From an uncultured Erythrobacter sp. (GTDB lineage Bacteria > Pseudomonadota > Alphaproteobacteria > Sphingomonadales > Sphingomonadaceae): a DNA stretch of 64,000 nucleotides. How positions within the stretch are numbered: position 1 is the stretch's first letter; every line of letters begins with the position of its first letter. Made by a program: the position numbers and the translations under genes. The stretch covers positions 896,709 to 960,708 of the forward strand of contig NZ_CANMZM010000003.1 in NCBI RefSeq assembly GCF_947502395.1, written 5' to 3'. Below the pieces are notes generated by a model, which saw nothing but the letters and a program-made list of their open reading frames with translations, was not told the origin of the DNA and did no database searches. Of this stretch, positions 17,631-27,195 are shown in pieces.

Positions 17631-18575
17631 TCAGATAAAGCTGGAGTCGATTGCGACAAGCCAGCCGTGGGCGGTGACTGTCGCTGCCAGAAGGGCTGCC
17701 ATCATTATGCTTACTCGCTCAGCTTGAGTGCGAGCCAGTTGAGGCAGGCGAAGTGGCTTTGCATTCTTGCGGAATTCTTCAGCATAGCGGGGATGCTCGG
17801 TCCCCATCCACTTGTCCCAGAAGGTAAAGTAGAATCCATAATTGTGACCCGAAGAGTGATGCAGATCGTGATGCGTGGTGGTCGAGATCCACCGGGTCCA
17901 TGGGCTGTCGACCCAGCCCGCCGGGAAGAGCTCACTGCCAGCATGCGCCATCACATTGCGAATGATCATATGCCACAAGAAAAGAAGCAGCGCGAAACCT
18001 GCATATTGGATGCCGAGTAGGCTGGTGATGATCAGGAAAAGCGGCATGTAAGCAGCCTCAACAACGGCCTCTAATGTGGCAAAGCTGTAAGCCGTCCAAG
18101 GCGTGGGTGTGCGCGATTTATGGTGATGAAGATGCGCGATCTTGAATAGAGTCTTTGTGTGCATTGCCCGGTGGATCCAATAGAAATAGGCATCGTGAAC
18201 AAGCACAGTTAACGCGAATTGCCATGCGATTGTGAAGAGCGGAGCGCTTTCGAGTTTAAGCTCTATCAACCCAACTTCACGACCAACCAATGTCACCAAG
18301 GTCACAAAGGCAAAGACTAAAACTGTGCGAAAAGATGAGAGCACCTCACGGATGTAGTCCTGTCGCGAGGCTTTGCGTTTCCGTTGGATTCGTCGTGCGT
18401 CAGCCCAACTGCGGAAGACGAGCAGGAACAGCGTCAGAACGCCAGCTGCGATCAGATAGCGCCCGAGATCGAAGTAGAGCACATTCGCAAAATGTTCAGA
18501 CACGCGCGTGATCGCGTATTCAAGTGTGGGGGCATCAGGCAGTTTGTTCACCGTGTCTGTTTCAGCAACGCTCAT
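17631..18575 (-). CDS. Sterol desaturase / fatty acid hydroxylase-family membrane protein
   Basis: ATG at 18575 gives 314 residues; ten further residues are possible upstream. The His-box ligands of the diiron membrane oxygenases are present: HDAYFYWIHRAMH, HLHHHKSRTP and THHDLHHSSGHNYG. There are about four transmembrane segments before and between the boxes. Members hydroxylate or desaturate fatty acids, sterols or carotenoids; in this order carotenoid or ornithine-lipid hydroxylation are options. It stands alone, flanked by hairpin terminators on both sides. Confidence 0.85.
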   Translation of the reverse strand: MSVAETDTVNKLPDAPTLEYAITRVSEHFANVLYFDLGRYLIAAGVLTLFLLVFRSWADARRIQRKRKASRQDYIREVLSSFRTVLVFAFVTLVTLVGREVGLIELKLESAPLFTIAWQFALTVLVHDAYFYWIHRAMHTKTLFKIAHLHHHKSRTPTPWTAYSFATLEAVVEAAYMPLFLIITSLLGIQYAGFALLLFLWHMIIRNVMAHAGSELFPAGWVDSPWTRWISTTTHHDLHHSSGHNYGFYFTFWDKWMGTEHPRYAEEFRKNAKPLRLPQLARTQAERVSIMMAALLAATVTAHGWLVAIDSSFI

Positions 18576-18653
18576 GCAAAGGCTCCATTTTGGAAGGACA
18601 GCCACCGCTTGCTTAGCTTTCCCGTCCCAGTCTCATCGACTTCACAAAACCCC

Positions 18654-18673
18654 GCTCGAATTTGAAATCGAGC
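18654..18673 (-). terminator. Hairpin after the AraC-type regulator gene
   Basis: Arms GCTCGA and TCGAGC enclose an eight-base loop, and on the minus strand the stem is followed by GGGGTTTTG. It begins 36 bp after the stop of the minus-strand regulator gene, so a moderate intrinsic terminator is likely. Confidence 0.45.
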
Positions 18674-18708
18674 ACCCTTTTTCATTTCTGACCGGCTTTG
18701 TTCTACCC

Positions 18709-19758
18709 CTAAGCTATCGGTTCGTCTGCAAACGCAGCTTTGCGGAATTCGCTGGGAGATGAACCGGTTATGCTACGAAAAGCGCGGTTAAAGGGACTGA
18801 GCGAGTTGTAGCCTAGATCCATCGCGATCGTGAGTACCGGCAAATCGACATGATCGCTCGCCGACAGCATCTGTTGCGCCTCTGCAATACGATACTGGTT
18901 GAGGAAGGCAGAGAAATTGCGGTAGCCTAGCCTCTGATTGATAAGCGCCCGCAGGCGGTGCTCAGGTGTGTCGAGCTGCGCCGCAAGCCGTGCGATCGTG
19001 ATGCCTCTTTCTCGGTACGCGCCCTCTGTCATCGCTTCGCTTAACTTAGTGTGGAGGACGGTCTCGCTTGGTGAAAAATCGACAGAGTCGCGCTCTGTAT
19101 CGATCACGGCAGGCTCCGATTCCAAAAGCAATTCGCGATCTGTTCGCGCCAGCGCAATCCCCGCGAAAAGGGTAATCAGCAAGATCAAAATGCCGTTGGC
19201 GAATTGGACCAACTCCACTCGTGACAATGGACCGAGGATCATCTCGTAGACGAGGATCAGGCCAATCTGCACTCCGATAAGGGTTGGGAGAACGAGCCTA
19301 ATAACTCTTCGTTTCTCGATCAGGTCATCCGCTCGGTCAACAAAGGCAACCCTTATCAAATCCGCAATCAAGATCAGAGAGATCGCGCGATTGATATAGA
19401 ATGGGGCGGGGTCAAGCGCCTCAATGAATGTGCCTGTCAGCCATGTTACAAGCAAAGCACCCGCCGCCAGAGCGATGATCCTAGGTCGCGGGTCGCGCTC
19501 AAACAGGAAGCGTCCGAAAACCCAGCTCCAGAACGGGGCAGACATTGCCACTAGATTGAGAATGTCATCGGCCCATCCTGCCGGTTCGAGCGCCGGGGTG
19601 GAATTGATGACATAGCCCATCGTGCTGATAAGAAGGCCAACAAGTGTGATCTTGAGATTTCTGCGAATCTGGCCTTCGACGACAAGCGCCAGGAGCATCA
19701 AGCTGGCCCCCACCGAAATGATGCGTGCAAAAAAGTCGAACTGTTCGATCATTCCCAA
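18709..19758 (-). CDS. Membrane-anchored AraC-family transcriptional regulator
   Basis: The 349-residue protein has about seven hydrophobic helices in residues 10-210. The C-terminal AraC/XylS DNA-binding domain includes ITIARLAAQLDTPEHRLRALINQRLGYRNFSAFLNQYR and the second helix-turn-helix ending AMDLGYNSLSPFNRAFR. DNA-binding domains fused to polytopic membrane sensors are a known AraC subtype. The signal is unknown. The start overlaps the helicase stop by 10 bp, so it may be translated from the helicase mRNA. Confidence 0.85.
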   Translation of the reverse strand: MGMIEQFDFFARIISVGASLMLLALVVEGQIRRNLKITLVGLLISTMGYVINSTPALEPAGWADDILNLVAMSAPFWSWVFGRFLFERDPRPRIIALAAGALLVTWLTGTFIEALDPAPFYINRAISLILIADLIRVAFVDRADDLIEKRRVIRLVLPTLIGVQIGLILVYEMILGPLSRVELVQFANGILILLITLFAGIALARTDRELLLESEPAVIDTERDSVDFSPSETVLHTKLSEAMTEGAYRERGITIARLAAQLDTPEHRLRALINQRLGYRNFSAFLNQYRIAEAQQMLSASDHVDLPVLTIAMDLGYNSLSPFNRAFRSITGSSPSEFRKAAFADEPIA

Positions 19759-22514
19759 CTGTCTGGAATATTGTCGTCCAAACTTCCAGTGCTTTGAACG
19801 GGTTCGGTAGATTCTTCGCCGATTAGACCGCTACTCACCCGCTCAAGCGCCTCTTCGAGCGTCAGGCGACGCACCTGAGTGCCGTCAGGAAATGCGGTGA
19901 GCAAGCGCGAGGGGAAGGCGGCGGAAAGCACGACAAAATGCCCTGCATCATCTTTGTTGCGGATGAGTCTGCCAAATGCCTGAGCAATCCGAGCACGGAT
20001 GATGCGGTCATCATGGGCGCTCCCTCCGTTTGCGGCGCGGCGTGCCTTATGGAGAATATCCGGCCTGGGCCAAGGAACCGCTTCGAGCACGACGCAGCGT
20101 AAGGAACGGCCCGGCACGTCCACCCCGTCACGCAACGCATCGGTGCCAAGCAGGCTCGCGCGCGGATCATCGCGGAAGATATCGACGAGAGTGCCAGTGT
20201 CGATGGGATCGACATGCTGAGCATAGAGCGGCAAACCTTCGCGTGCCAAGCGGTCGGCTATTCGGCCATGAACAGCACGCATGCGACGGATTGCAGTGAA
20301 GAGGCCAAGGACACCGCCTTCGCTTGCCTCGATCAACCGCGCATAGGCACCCGCAAGACCGGGCAGATCGCCTTTCTTCACATCAGTCACGATCAGGACC
20401 TCAGCGCGGGCCTTGTAGTCAAAGGGGCTGTCGGCAGCAGTAAGAAGCGGCTGGCTTTCGATATGCGCCGCGCCTGAGCGGCCAATGGCGCTTTCCCACG
20501 GGTCTCCTGCGTCGCTTCCGATCCGGTCGGTGAGCGTGGCGCTCGTCAACATCACGCCGTGGGCAGGTTCAAGAACAGACTTGGCGAAGGGCTTCATCGG
20601 ATCGAGCCAGCGGCGATGGATGGCCACATCAAATTCACGCGCATCGGAGCGGTCGACGGCGAGCCAGTCAACATATTCCGGATCCGCTGGCCCTCCAAGA
20701 CGCACCAGCAATGATTCCCACGCGCCCAGCAAGTCCACCCGCCACGCGAGCGAAAATCGCGCTCCTTCAATTCGTGCGCGGCCTTGTCCATCAAGCCAGT
20801 CGGGCGGGTCAGCCATAATCGCCTCAAGCCGTGCGCCGAGCCGCATCAAGGGAGTGCGGATGCTGGCGAGGGCTTCTGCGGCGTTGGTTGCGGCCTCGAT
20901 GACTTCACCGGGTAGGCCCGAGGCCTCGATCTCAATGCCATAGCCCGCCTCCTGACCGGTTTCGTCGCGGGCATAAATGACGGTGCGTACGGCGGAGAGC
21001 AGTATCTCTATCGCGCCTGACGCAGTGTTTTCATGGAGACGTTGGAGCCAGCCTTCCGCGGGCAAAGCAGCGGCGTTTTCGCAAGCCTGCTCAATCGCCT
21101 CGCCGCCTTCCTCATCATAGCTTGCAACGTCAGCAAGCCGCGCCGAAAGCCCGCGTCTGCGTCCTCTATTCTTGCGCTCTGGTCCAACGATCCAGCGCCT
21201 GAGCTCAATGGCCTCCTGACCTGAAAGTGTTGCGGCAAAGGTCGAATCCGCCGCTTCGAAGACATGGTGCCCCTCATCAAAGATGATACGGGTGGGGCGC
21301 TGTGCGTGGTCTCTTCCCCGTGCCGCATTGACCATGACGAGAGCATGATTGGCGATCACCAGATCGGCCTGCGCGCTATCTCTGGCGGTGCGTTCGATAA
21401 AGCACTTTCTATAGTGCGGACAGCCGGCGTAGATGCACTCGCCGCGCTGATCGGTAAGGGCGGCAATCCCCCGTTTCCTGAACAGTGTACCCAGCCAACC
21501 GGGTAAGTCGCCGCCGATCATGTCGCCATCGCGCGTGAAGCTGGTCCAACGCGCGACAAGTTGTGCCAGAATGGCCGGACGCCCTGCAAAGCCGCCTTGC
21601 AATGCGTCTTCAAGATTTAGAAGGCACAGGTAGTTCTCGCGCCCCTTTCGCACCACCACGGGTGGTGTCCCATCAGGGCGCTTCACCGGCCAGGCGCGTC
21701 TCGACTCTGTCCGCAATTGTCTTTGTAGGTTTTTCGTAAAGGTCGAAACCCAGACCGTTCCCCCTGACCGCTCCGCCCAAAGAGAGGAAGGCGCAAGATA
21801 GCCCAGTGTCTTGCCAATTCCTGTGCCTGCCTGCGCGAGCGCGACATGCGGAATCTCGCGCACATCGCGCGGAGCAAATATCTTTGCGGCATCATCCGCG
21901 TAACTACGTTGACCCTCGCGCTTCTCGGCAGCCTCTCCTGTGAGCTCGTCCAGCTTTGCCAGCACATCCCCGCTAGGCAATTCGACCTGCTGCGGGGCGC
22001 CGCGCTCGCCTGCTTCCTCCCACTCCGGGAGTGCCGAAAATAGCCAGCGCTCTGCGGTGTTTGGTCTTGCCACATGCGGCTTTATCACTTGCGCCCAAGG
22101 CCAGCGCAGACGCTCCAGCGATTGCAGCGAGGACCATGCGCCCGCGCGCTCAAACCATTCAGGGTCCTCACACGCCTCGGCTAAGGCACCGGCTGCCGAT
22201 TGCAGAAATTCGGGCACAGCCTCATCATTGGCAGGCTCTTCCAACCCAAGCGCCGAGGCAAGGCCGCGCGGCGTTGGCACGCAAAAGCGTGCAGGGTGAA
22301 CAAAGGCGAATAGCTCGAGCAGATCGAGCCCTGACAAATCGGGATAGCCAAGCCGGTTGGCGACCAAGGGTGCGTTTAGCAAAAGCACCGGCGTGTCAGC
22401 CGCTGCCATGATCGCATCACCTTTTGACGCAGCCTCAGTTTTGCCATCGGAGGCGCGGAGCCAATTGCCCGAATGGCTGGCATGAAGAGCGGGGAGGGGA
22501 AGGGGACTGGGCAC
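19749..22514 (-). CDS. DinG/XPD-like ATP-dependent DNA helicase
   Basis: The 921-residue protein is a superfamily 2 helicase with the iron-sulphur layout. Walker A is AQAGTGIGKT at 227-236. Cysteines 297, 360, 365 and 371 fit a [4Fe-4S] cluster, and the Walker B box DEGH lies at 413-416. The C-terminal helicase half includes LLGTDALRDGVDVPG and an arginine-finger type QAFGRLIRN. The N-terminal 200 residues are an extra region seen in alphaproteobacterial members. It probably unwinds DNA with 5'-3' polarity in repair, as known for DinG. Confidence 0.87.
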   Translation of the reverse strand: MPSPLPLPALHASHSGNWLRASDGKTEAASKGDAIMAAADTPVLLLNAPLVANRLGYPDLSGLDLLELFAFVHPARFCVPTPRGLASALGLEEPANDEAVPEFLQSAAGALAEACEDPEWFERAGAWSSLQSLERLRWPWAQVIKPHVARPNTAERWLFSALPEWEEAGERGAPQQVELPSGDVLAKLDELTGEAAEKREGQRSYADDAAKIFAPRDVREIPHVALAQAGTGIGKTLGYLAPSSLWAERSGGTVWVSTFTKNLQRQLRTESRRAWPVKRPDGTPPVVVRKGRENYLCLLNLEDALQGGFAGRPAILAQLVARWTSFTRDGDMIGGDLPGWLGTLFRKRGIAALTDQRGECIYAGCPHYRKCFIERTARDSAQADLVIANHALVMVNAARGRDHAQRPTRIIFDEGHHVFEAADSTFAATLSGQEAIELRRWIVGPERKNRGRRRGLSARLADVASYDEEGGEAIEQACENAAALPAEGWLQRLHENTASGAIEILLSAVRTVIYARDETGQEAGYGIEIEASGLPGEVIEAATNAAEALASIRTPLMRLGARLEAIMADPPDWLDGQGRARIEGARFSLAWRVDLLGAWESLLVRLGGPADPEYVDWLAVDRSDAREFDVAIHRRWLDPMKPFAKSVLEPAHGVMLTSATLTDRIGSDAGDPWESAIGRSGAAHIESQPLLTAADSPFDYKARAEVLIVTDVKKGDLPGLAGAYARLIEASEGGVLGLFTAIRRMRAVHGRIADRLAREGLPLYAQHVDPIDTGTLVDIFRDDPRASLLGTDALRDGVDVPGRSLRCVVLEAVPWPRPDILHKARRAANGGSAHDDRIIRARIAQAFGRLIRNKDDAGHFVVLSAAFPSRLLTAFPDGTQVRRLTLEEALERVSSGLIGEESTEPVQSTGSLDDNIPDSWE

Positions 22515-22654
22515 GAGAGATGCAAAAATGACGGAACTGTCCGCTCAAGTAAATGGCCATGGCCTTCTTTGCCAACAGCGTTAATTCTTCCCCGTTAACC
22601 TGGCGCTAAATCACATATCGTACGACTTCTACCGGTTTGATTTTTCGGAGAAAG

Positions 22655-23128
22655 ATGGTGCCACTCGGCCGCAAGATTGTTTCGGATGACGCAAGGGTGG
22701 CACAAGCTGCACGACCAATGGGCCAAAGAGCCGCAGCAATGTCAGATTTCGGGGCCAACGGTGAACTTGGGAGAGGACGCGCAGACTCGGGAATCGTGCC
22801 GCTCAAACAATCGGAGAAATCTACAGGCCAATCCTACGGATGGGGTGGCCCTCCTGATCAGCGGACTATCGCAAGAGCTTATGTGTTCTGGTTTCTCGGT
22901 TGGCTTGGATCACTCCATCGCTTCTACTGCGGCGATAAGACCGGGGCATTGTGTCAAATCGGGCTGGTCATCGGCAGCTTGCTGATCGGTGAAGTCTATT
23001 TACCGGCTGGACAGATCGGGGTTGGGATCTGGTTTTCGTGGTTGATGCTCGACCTATTTCTTATTCCACGCATGATGCGAAAGTTTCGGGAAACAGTCCG
23101 ATCTGATGCGGCGCACGTATTCAACTAG
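22655..23128 (+). CDS. TM2-domain membrane protein
   Basis: ATG at 22655 has GGAGAAAG just upstream and gives 157 residues; a TTG at 22637 or ATG at 22739 are alternatives. The C-terminal half is a TM2 domain: FWFLGWLGSLHRFYCGDKTG, a short loop, then a second helix ending WLMLDLFLIPRMM. The N-terminal 75 residues are polar and probably disordered. The family has two membrane helices with a conserved turn; its function is unclear. Confidence 0.7.
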   Translation: MVPLGRKIVSDDARVAQAARPMGQRAAAMSDFGANGELGRGRADSGIVPLKQSEKSTGQSYGWGGPPDQRTIARAYVFWFLGWLGSLHRFYCGDKTGALCQIGLVIGSLLIGEVYLPAGQIGVGIWFSWLMLDLFLIPRMMRKFRETVRSDAAHVFN

Positions 23129-23499
23129 TGGTTTGCCAAGATTGAAAGCCTTGCAAGTCTTTCAGGAAAAGAGGAACGGCCCGGCAATTCAGTCCCGAAA
23201 TTGAATGCCGAGCCGTCCCTCCCCTGCGACCCACTCAGGGTTGCACCTTGGTCGGGCCAAGGCGCCTCGTTGAGCTTGTATTGGGTAATTCGAGCTGGCC
23301 CTTGGATAGTTACAATCCAAGCAGTGCGGTCAGCCAAGCTCTTCTTTGAAGACCCATAGTAAAGGTTAAAAGCGACGGTGGGCCGCATCTGCGGTTCGCT
23401 GACATATTGACCGAAGGAAGTGTGCCCTTCGATCCTGAGGTGCTTCCTTTTCAGATCACCGTCTGTCGCGATGAAGTTGCTGCCTATAAAGGCGGCCAA
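23125..23499 (-). CDS. Doubtful hypothetical ORF
   Basis: An open frame of 124 codons on the minus strand. Its middle (VAFNLYYGSSKKSLADRTAW, IVTIQGPARITQYKLNEAPW) reads like folded protein, but the last 30 codons run through a strong hairpin. It matches no family I know. The plus strand has competing short frames (23407-23676). I keep it at low confidence; the hairpin could mark the end of a shorter transcript. Confidence 0.25.
   Translation of the reverse strand: MAAFIGSNFIATDGDLKRKHLRIEGHTSFGQYVSEPQMRPTVAFNLYYGSSKKSLADRTAWIVTIQGPARITQYKLNEAPWPDQGATLSGSQGRDGSAFNFGTELPGRSSFPERLARLSILANH
23173..23219 (-). terminator. Strong imperfect hairpin with a T-run on the minus strand
   Basis: Arms at 23173-23191 and 23202-23219 pair with two one-base bulges and one mismatch around the loop GTCCCGAAAT. 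On the minus strand it is followed by TCTTTTCC. It could end a minus-strand transcript starting near 23400-23500. The rest of 23220-23793 shows no gene or RNA I can support. Confidence 0.45.
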
Positions 23500-23793
23500 G
23501 ATTTCGTCGCCCCGAATTCAGGGTTAGTCGTCTGCATGGGGCCAACGATAATCGGATCACCGCGGTCTTACCGAATAGTCTACCGCCACCTTTTGCGCTT
23601 CCGTACAGCAAGGTCCGTCGATGGTGCTTCGCAATTCGACTTCAAGCAACATGATAAACAGGAGATGCGGGCGTGATCGGACTTGCACGTACGTTTGCAA
23701 TTGCATCGGCGGTGCGCCTCGCATGTGCTTGTTTCGGTACCCGGCATATGTCAGGCAAGTTCGACATAGTATTGAGAGTTAGAGCAGGCGATT

Positions 23794-24717
23794 ATGGAAG
23801 CATCACGACGCAAGTTTATCCAATTGTGCGGCATCTGCTCCGCGGCGATTGTTTCTGGCTGCAGCGGGGCTACTCCGCGGATTGCAAGGCCCACGGTTAC
23901 CTATGAGTTCGTCCGGAATGCAACGGCGCGCCTTTCCTATGCTGGCATGACCCTGCTGTTGGACCCGATGCTATCCGAAAAGGGCGCGTTTCAGTCATTT
24001 GCTGGCATCGCACCGAACCCTACGGCATCGCTGCCCGTACCAGCAGCAGATATCATCGCAGATATCGATGCCGTGATCGTCAGCCACATGCACACCGATC
24101 ACTTCGATCGTGCAGCCACTGACATGCTACCCAAAGACATCCCGATCATTACGCCAGACAACAGCTATACGCCCAACCGCGGGCCAGAAGGTCCCCGGCT
24201 CGCCTTCAAAGACGATCTGGAGGGACGCGGATTTACCGACGTGTCAGTCATGTCGGAGAACGGTCCAACTCAGTTCGGTGCAATCACGGTTCACCAGGTT
24301 TGGGGGCTACACGGGCGTGGTGACCTTGGTAGGGTGCTCGGCAATGTAAACGGAATCGTGATTGAAGCTGAAGACTGCCCAACAATCTACTGGACGGGTG
24401 ATTCCGTTTTGGATGAGGATGAAGTCAGCGCGATACTTGAACAATTCCGACCTGATATTGTGATCGCGCATACCGGCGGACCAGTTATCGAAGCGCTTTC
24501 GTCGGATATCATGTTGATGGATGCGGCCCAGGCGGTGCGATTGATGGAGATGGCCACCGCGGTCAATTCCGATTGCAAGATGATCGCCGTGCATATGGAG
24601 TCACTCGACCATTGCTTTTCAACGCGTGACGATTTGCGCACCGCGTTAAGCGACAAGGATGAGGCTATGCGGTTGCGCGTGTTCATTCCCGCGGATGGCG
24701 AGGCAGTCGAGCTTTGA
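23794..24717 (+). CDS. Exported metallo-beta-lactamase-fold hydrolase
   Basis: The 307-residue protein has an N-terminal signal with a twin-arginine-like SRRKFIQL and lipobox SGCS (Cys23), so it is probably an exported lipoprotein. The zinc motif is SHMHTDHFD (His98, His100, Asp102, His103). Further ligands are probably in WGLHGRGD, GDSVLDEDE and AVHMESLDH. It resembles the UlaG-like branch of the MBL fold. The substrate is unknown. It is monocistronic, with about 660 bp of mostly unassigned DNA upstream. Confidence 0.85.
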   Translation: MEASRRKFIQLCGICSAAIVSGCSGATPRIARPTVTYEFVRNATARLSYAGMTLLLDPMLSEKGAFQSFAGIAPNPTASLPVPAADIIADIDAVIVSHMHTDHFDRAATDMLPKDIPIITPDNSYTPNRGPEGPRLAFKDDLEGRGFTDVSVMSENGPTQFGAITVHQVWGLHGRGDLGRVLGNVNGIVIEAEDCPTIYWTGDSVLDEDEVSAILEQFRPDIVIAHTGGPVIEALSSDIMLMDAAQAVRLMEMATAVNSDCKMIAVHMESLDHCFSTRDDLRTALSDKDEAMRLRVFIPADGEAVEL

Positions 24718-24805
24718 TTTGGTTTTAAGTTCACGAGCTTCACGCGGTCAGGGCTGCGCCTTAGCGCTTGCAACATGATGCATCCCCGGTCAAAGCCGCG
24801 ATATT

Positions 24806-26425
24806 ATGACTGATAAGACACTCATCGAAGCCGCACGCTCCTCCAAAGCTTGGCCATTTCAAGAGGCTCAGCGCCTCCACAAGCGGCTGCGCGGAGGAAA
24901 ACGTGGCTCTGATGGCGAGATCGCGCCGGTGCTGTTTGAGACAGGCTATGGCCCCTCCGGCCTGCCGCATATTGGTACATTCCAAGAGGTGTTGCGCACC
25001 ACCTTTGTCCGGCGCGCATATGAAGCGCTGACAGGTGAACCCACCCGGTTGGTGGCGTTTAGCGATGATATGGATGGCCTACGCAAGGTTCCTGAAAACT
25101 TGCCAAATCAGGCGATGCTTACTGAGCACCTTGGGAAACCTCTTTCGCGCATTCCAGATCCGTTTGAAAAGTACGAGAGCTTTGCTGCGCACAACAATGC
25201 GATGCTGTGCGAATTTCTCGATCGTTTCGGGTTTGAGTATGAATTTATCGCTAGCTCCACCCGGTACAATTCGGGCGCGTTTGATGAGGCATTGAAGAAT
25301 GTTCTGCGGAACAATCAAGCGATCCTCGACATCATGCTCCCTACCTTGCGGGCAGAGCGAGCCGCGACCTATTCACCGATTATGCCGATCTCACCCAAGA
25401 CGGGCGCGGTGTTGCAGATGCCGGTTGAAGTGATCGATGCCGATGCTGGTGCGATCCGCTTCACTGATGAAGATGGAGAGGTGATTGAGCAAAGCGCGCT
25501 GGGCGGCCAATCCAAGCTGCAATGGAAAGTCGATTTTGCCATGCGCTGGGTCGCGCTGGGTGTTGACTATGAAATGTATGGCAAAGATTTGACCGACACA
25601 GGAGTTCAGTCGGGAAAAATTGCGCGTGTGCTGGGCGGCAATAAGCCTGAAGGCCTCATCTACGAACTCTTCCTCGACGATAAGGGCGAGAAGATTTCCA
25701 AGTCGAAAGGCAATGGGCTGACGATTGAGCAGTGGTTGGAGTACGGAACCGAGGAGAGCCTTGGCTTCTACATCTTCCCTAATCCCAAGAGCGCTAAGCA
25801 ATTGCACACCGGCGTAATCCCGCGTGCGGTCGATGACTATTGGCAGTTCCGCGAGCGTTTGTCGGATCAACCGCTTGACAAGCAGTTGGGCAATCCAGTG
25901 TGGCACTTGCTGCGCGCGAACCATTCTTTGACAACGCCTGAGGCACCCGGCGCGGGCGACACGGTTCCAGTGAGCTTTGGCCTGTTGTTGAACCTGGCAA
26001 GTGTGCTGGGTGCAGAGGCGACGGCGGAGAATTTGGCAAGCTATGTGACAAGCTATCTCGGTAAGACCGAAGCCAATCCCGACCTTGATCGGATGATAAA
26101 AGCGGCGGTTGCTTACACTCGCGATTTTATCGTGCCGACGCTCAAGAAACGGGCGCCATCCGGCGGTGAAGTGGATGCCTTGCGTGAGCTCGATGCCAAA
26201 CTTGCCAAAGCGACCAGCGATGCGAGCGCAGAAGACTTGCAAACCATGGTTTATGAGATCGGCAAGAATGAAGCCTACGGCTTTCAAAACCTTCGCGATT
26301 GGTTCCGAGCATTGTACGAAACGCTGCTCGGTTCAGAGCAGGGGCCACGCATGGGCAGCTTTATTGCGCTCTATGGTGTGGCACCCACGCGAAAGCTGAT
26401 CGAAGAGGCACTGGCGAAGGCGTAA
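24806..26425 (+). CDS. lysS: Class I lysyl-tRNA synthetase
   Basis: The 539-residue protein is a Rossmann-fold class I aminoacyl-tRNA synthetase. The HIGH box appears as GLPHIGTFQ near residue 55, and the KMSKS loop as KISKSKGNG near 296-304. Domain order and length fit the archaeal-type LysRS, which alphaproteobacteria use in place of the class II enzyme. It charges tRNA-Lys and is essential in the absence of a class II copy. The gene is alone and convergent with a 2OG oxygenase gene. Confidence 0.93.
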   Translation: MTDKTLIEAARSSKAWPFQEAQRLHKRLRGGKRGSDGEIAPVLFETGYGPSGLPHIGTFQEVLRTTFVRRAYEALTGEPTRLVAFSDDMDGLRKVPENLPNQAMLTEHLGKPLSRIPDPFEKYESFAAHNNAMLCEFLDRFGFEYEFIASSTRYNSGAFDEALKNVLRNNQAILDIMLPTLRAERAATYSPIMPISPKTGAVLQMPVEVIDADAGAIRFTDEDGEVIEQSALGGQSKLQWKVDFAMRWVALGVDYEMYGKDLTDTGVQSGKIARVLGGNKPEGLIYELFLDDKGEKISKSKGNGLTIEQWLEYGTEESLGFYIFPNPKSAKQLHTGVIPRAVDDYWQFRERLSDQPLDKQLGNPVWHLLRANHSLTTPEAPGAGDTVPVSFGLLLNLASVLGAEATAENLASYVTSYLGKTEANPDLDRMIKAAVAYTRDFIVPTLKKRAPSGGEVDALRELDAKLAKATSDASAEDLQTMVYEIGKNEAYGFQNLRDWFRALYETLLGSEQGPRMGSFIALYGVAPTRKLIEEALAKA

Positions 26426-26437
26426 GCGGTCTTCAAT

Positions 26438-27106
26438 CTACTTCCATTTGCGCGTGCGGTACCATTTCGTGATGATGTATTTGGAGCCTTTCACGACGGG
26501 TGTTCCGGCGTGAATGGTGCCTTCATTGGGGCGGCCATCGGGCAGGGCATTGTTCCAGATCAGGAGCACGCCGGGCTTGGGCTCAATCTTGATGCCGATA
26601 TCGGTGAAGTGGGTCTCGCCTCCCTTTTCCACTTCATTGAGGAATGCCATTGTGGTCCAGCTGCGCTGACCGCCACGCTTCCTCTCATCGAGCCAGTACT
26701 TCTCGGTGGTGTAGAACCAGTCATTGTGCGGCTTGAATTGCTGGCCGGGCAAATAACGCTGACCCTGGATCGCTTCCCCTACAGCAGAGTTCACGCCCAA
26801 CAGATCGTCTATCCTTCGTCCGATGCTTTTGACAAAGCTATCATGCGGATCAAGGTCGCCCGAATAGGAAGTGCGAAAGCCGCTGTCATAACCAATCTCG
26901 TGCAGGCTTGAAGGGCGCGCAGTCGCATCGACCATCAGACACAAGCGCTGACATTCGGCCGGCGTCAGAAACTCTCCAACCGCAAACAAGTCGGCTTTAT
27001 CGGTATCAATCTTGTAGACACCCGGATCAGCTTCAAGCCGCTCGCGCACCAGCTTGCCCATGCGCCTCAGCGCGTCTTGATCAGGAATGGTTTCGGTTTT
27101 CGCCAT
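26438..27106 (-). CDS. 2-oxoglutarate/Fe(II) dioxygenase, prolyl-4-hydroxylase-like
   Basis: The 222-residue protein has the jelly-roll iron site H-x-D...H with His127, Asp129 (FKPHNDWFY) and His199, and Lys208 for 2-oxoglutarate in GTPVVKGSKYIITKWY. This is the P4Hc domain of prolyl 4-hydroxylases. Bacterial relatives hydroxylate proline in proteins such as elongation factor Tu, or small substrates. There is no adjacent substrate gene. It ends convergent with lysS, 12 bp away. Confidence 0.88.
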   Translation of the reverse strand: MAKTETIPDQDALRRMGKLVRERLEADPGVYKIDTDKADLFAVGEFLTPAECQRLCLMVDATARPSSLHEIGYDSGFRTSYSGDLDPHDSFVKSIGRRIDDLLGVNSAVGEAIQGQRYLPGQQFKPHNDWFYTTEKYWLDERKRGGQRSWTTMAFLNEVEKGGETHFTDIGIKIEPKPGVLLIWNNALPDGRPNEGTIHAGTPVVKGSKYIITKWYRTRKWK

Positions 27107-27138
27107 CTAAGCTGACTAGCATTGTGACAGGACCAAAG

Positions 27139-27173
27139 AAAACCCCCGAAAGATAAGCTCTTTCGGGGGTTTT
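27139..27173 (-). terminator. Intrinsic terminator downstream of the RcnB-domain gene
   Basis: Ten-base arms CCCCCGAAAG (27143-27152) and CTTTCGGGGG (27160-27169) form a perfect stem with a 7-base loop. A-runs before and T-runs after make it work in both directions. It lies 23 bp after the stop of the minus-strand gene at 27196 and would also shield the next gene's promoter. Confidence 0.9.
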
Positions 27174-27195
27174 CCTGCATTGAGTGCACCCGGCT

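Noticed and set aside
25391..26287. 298-codon minus frame opposite lysS
   Set aside because: Antisense shadow of the clear class I LysRS gene, with no domain and no start signal.
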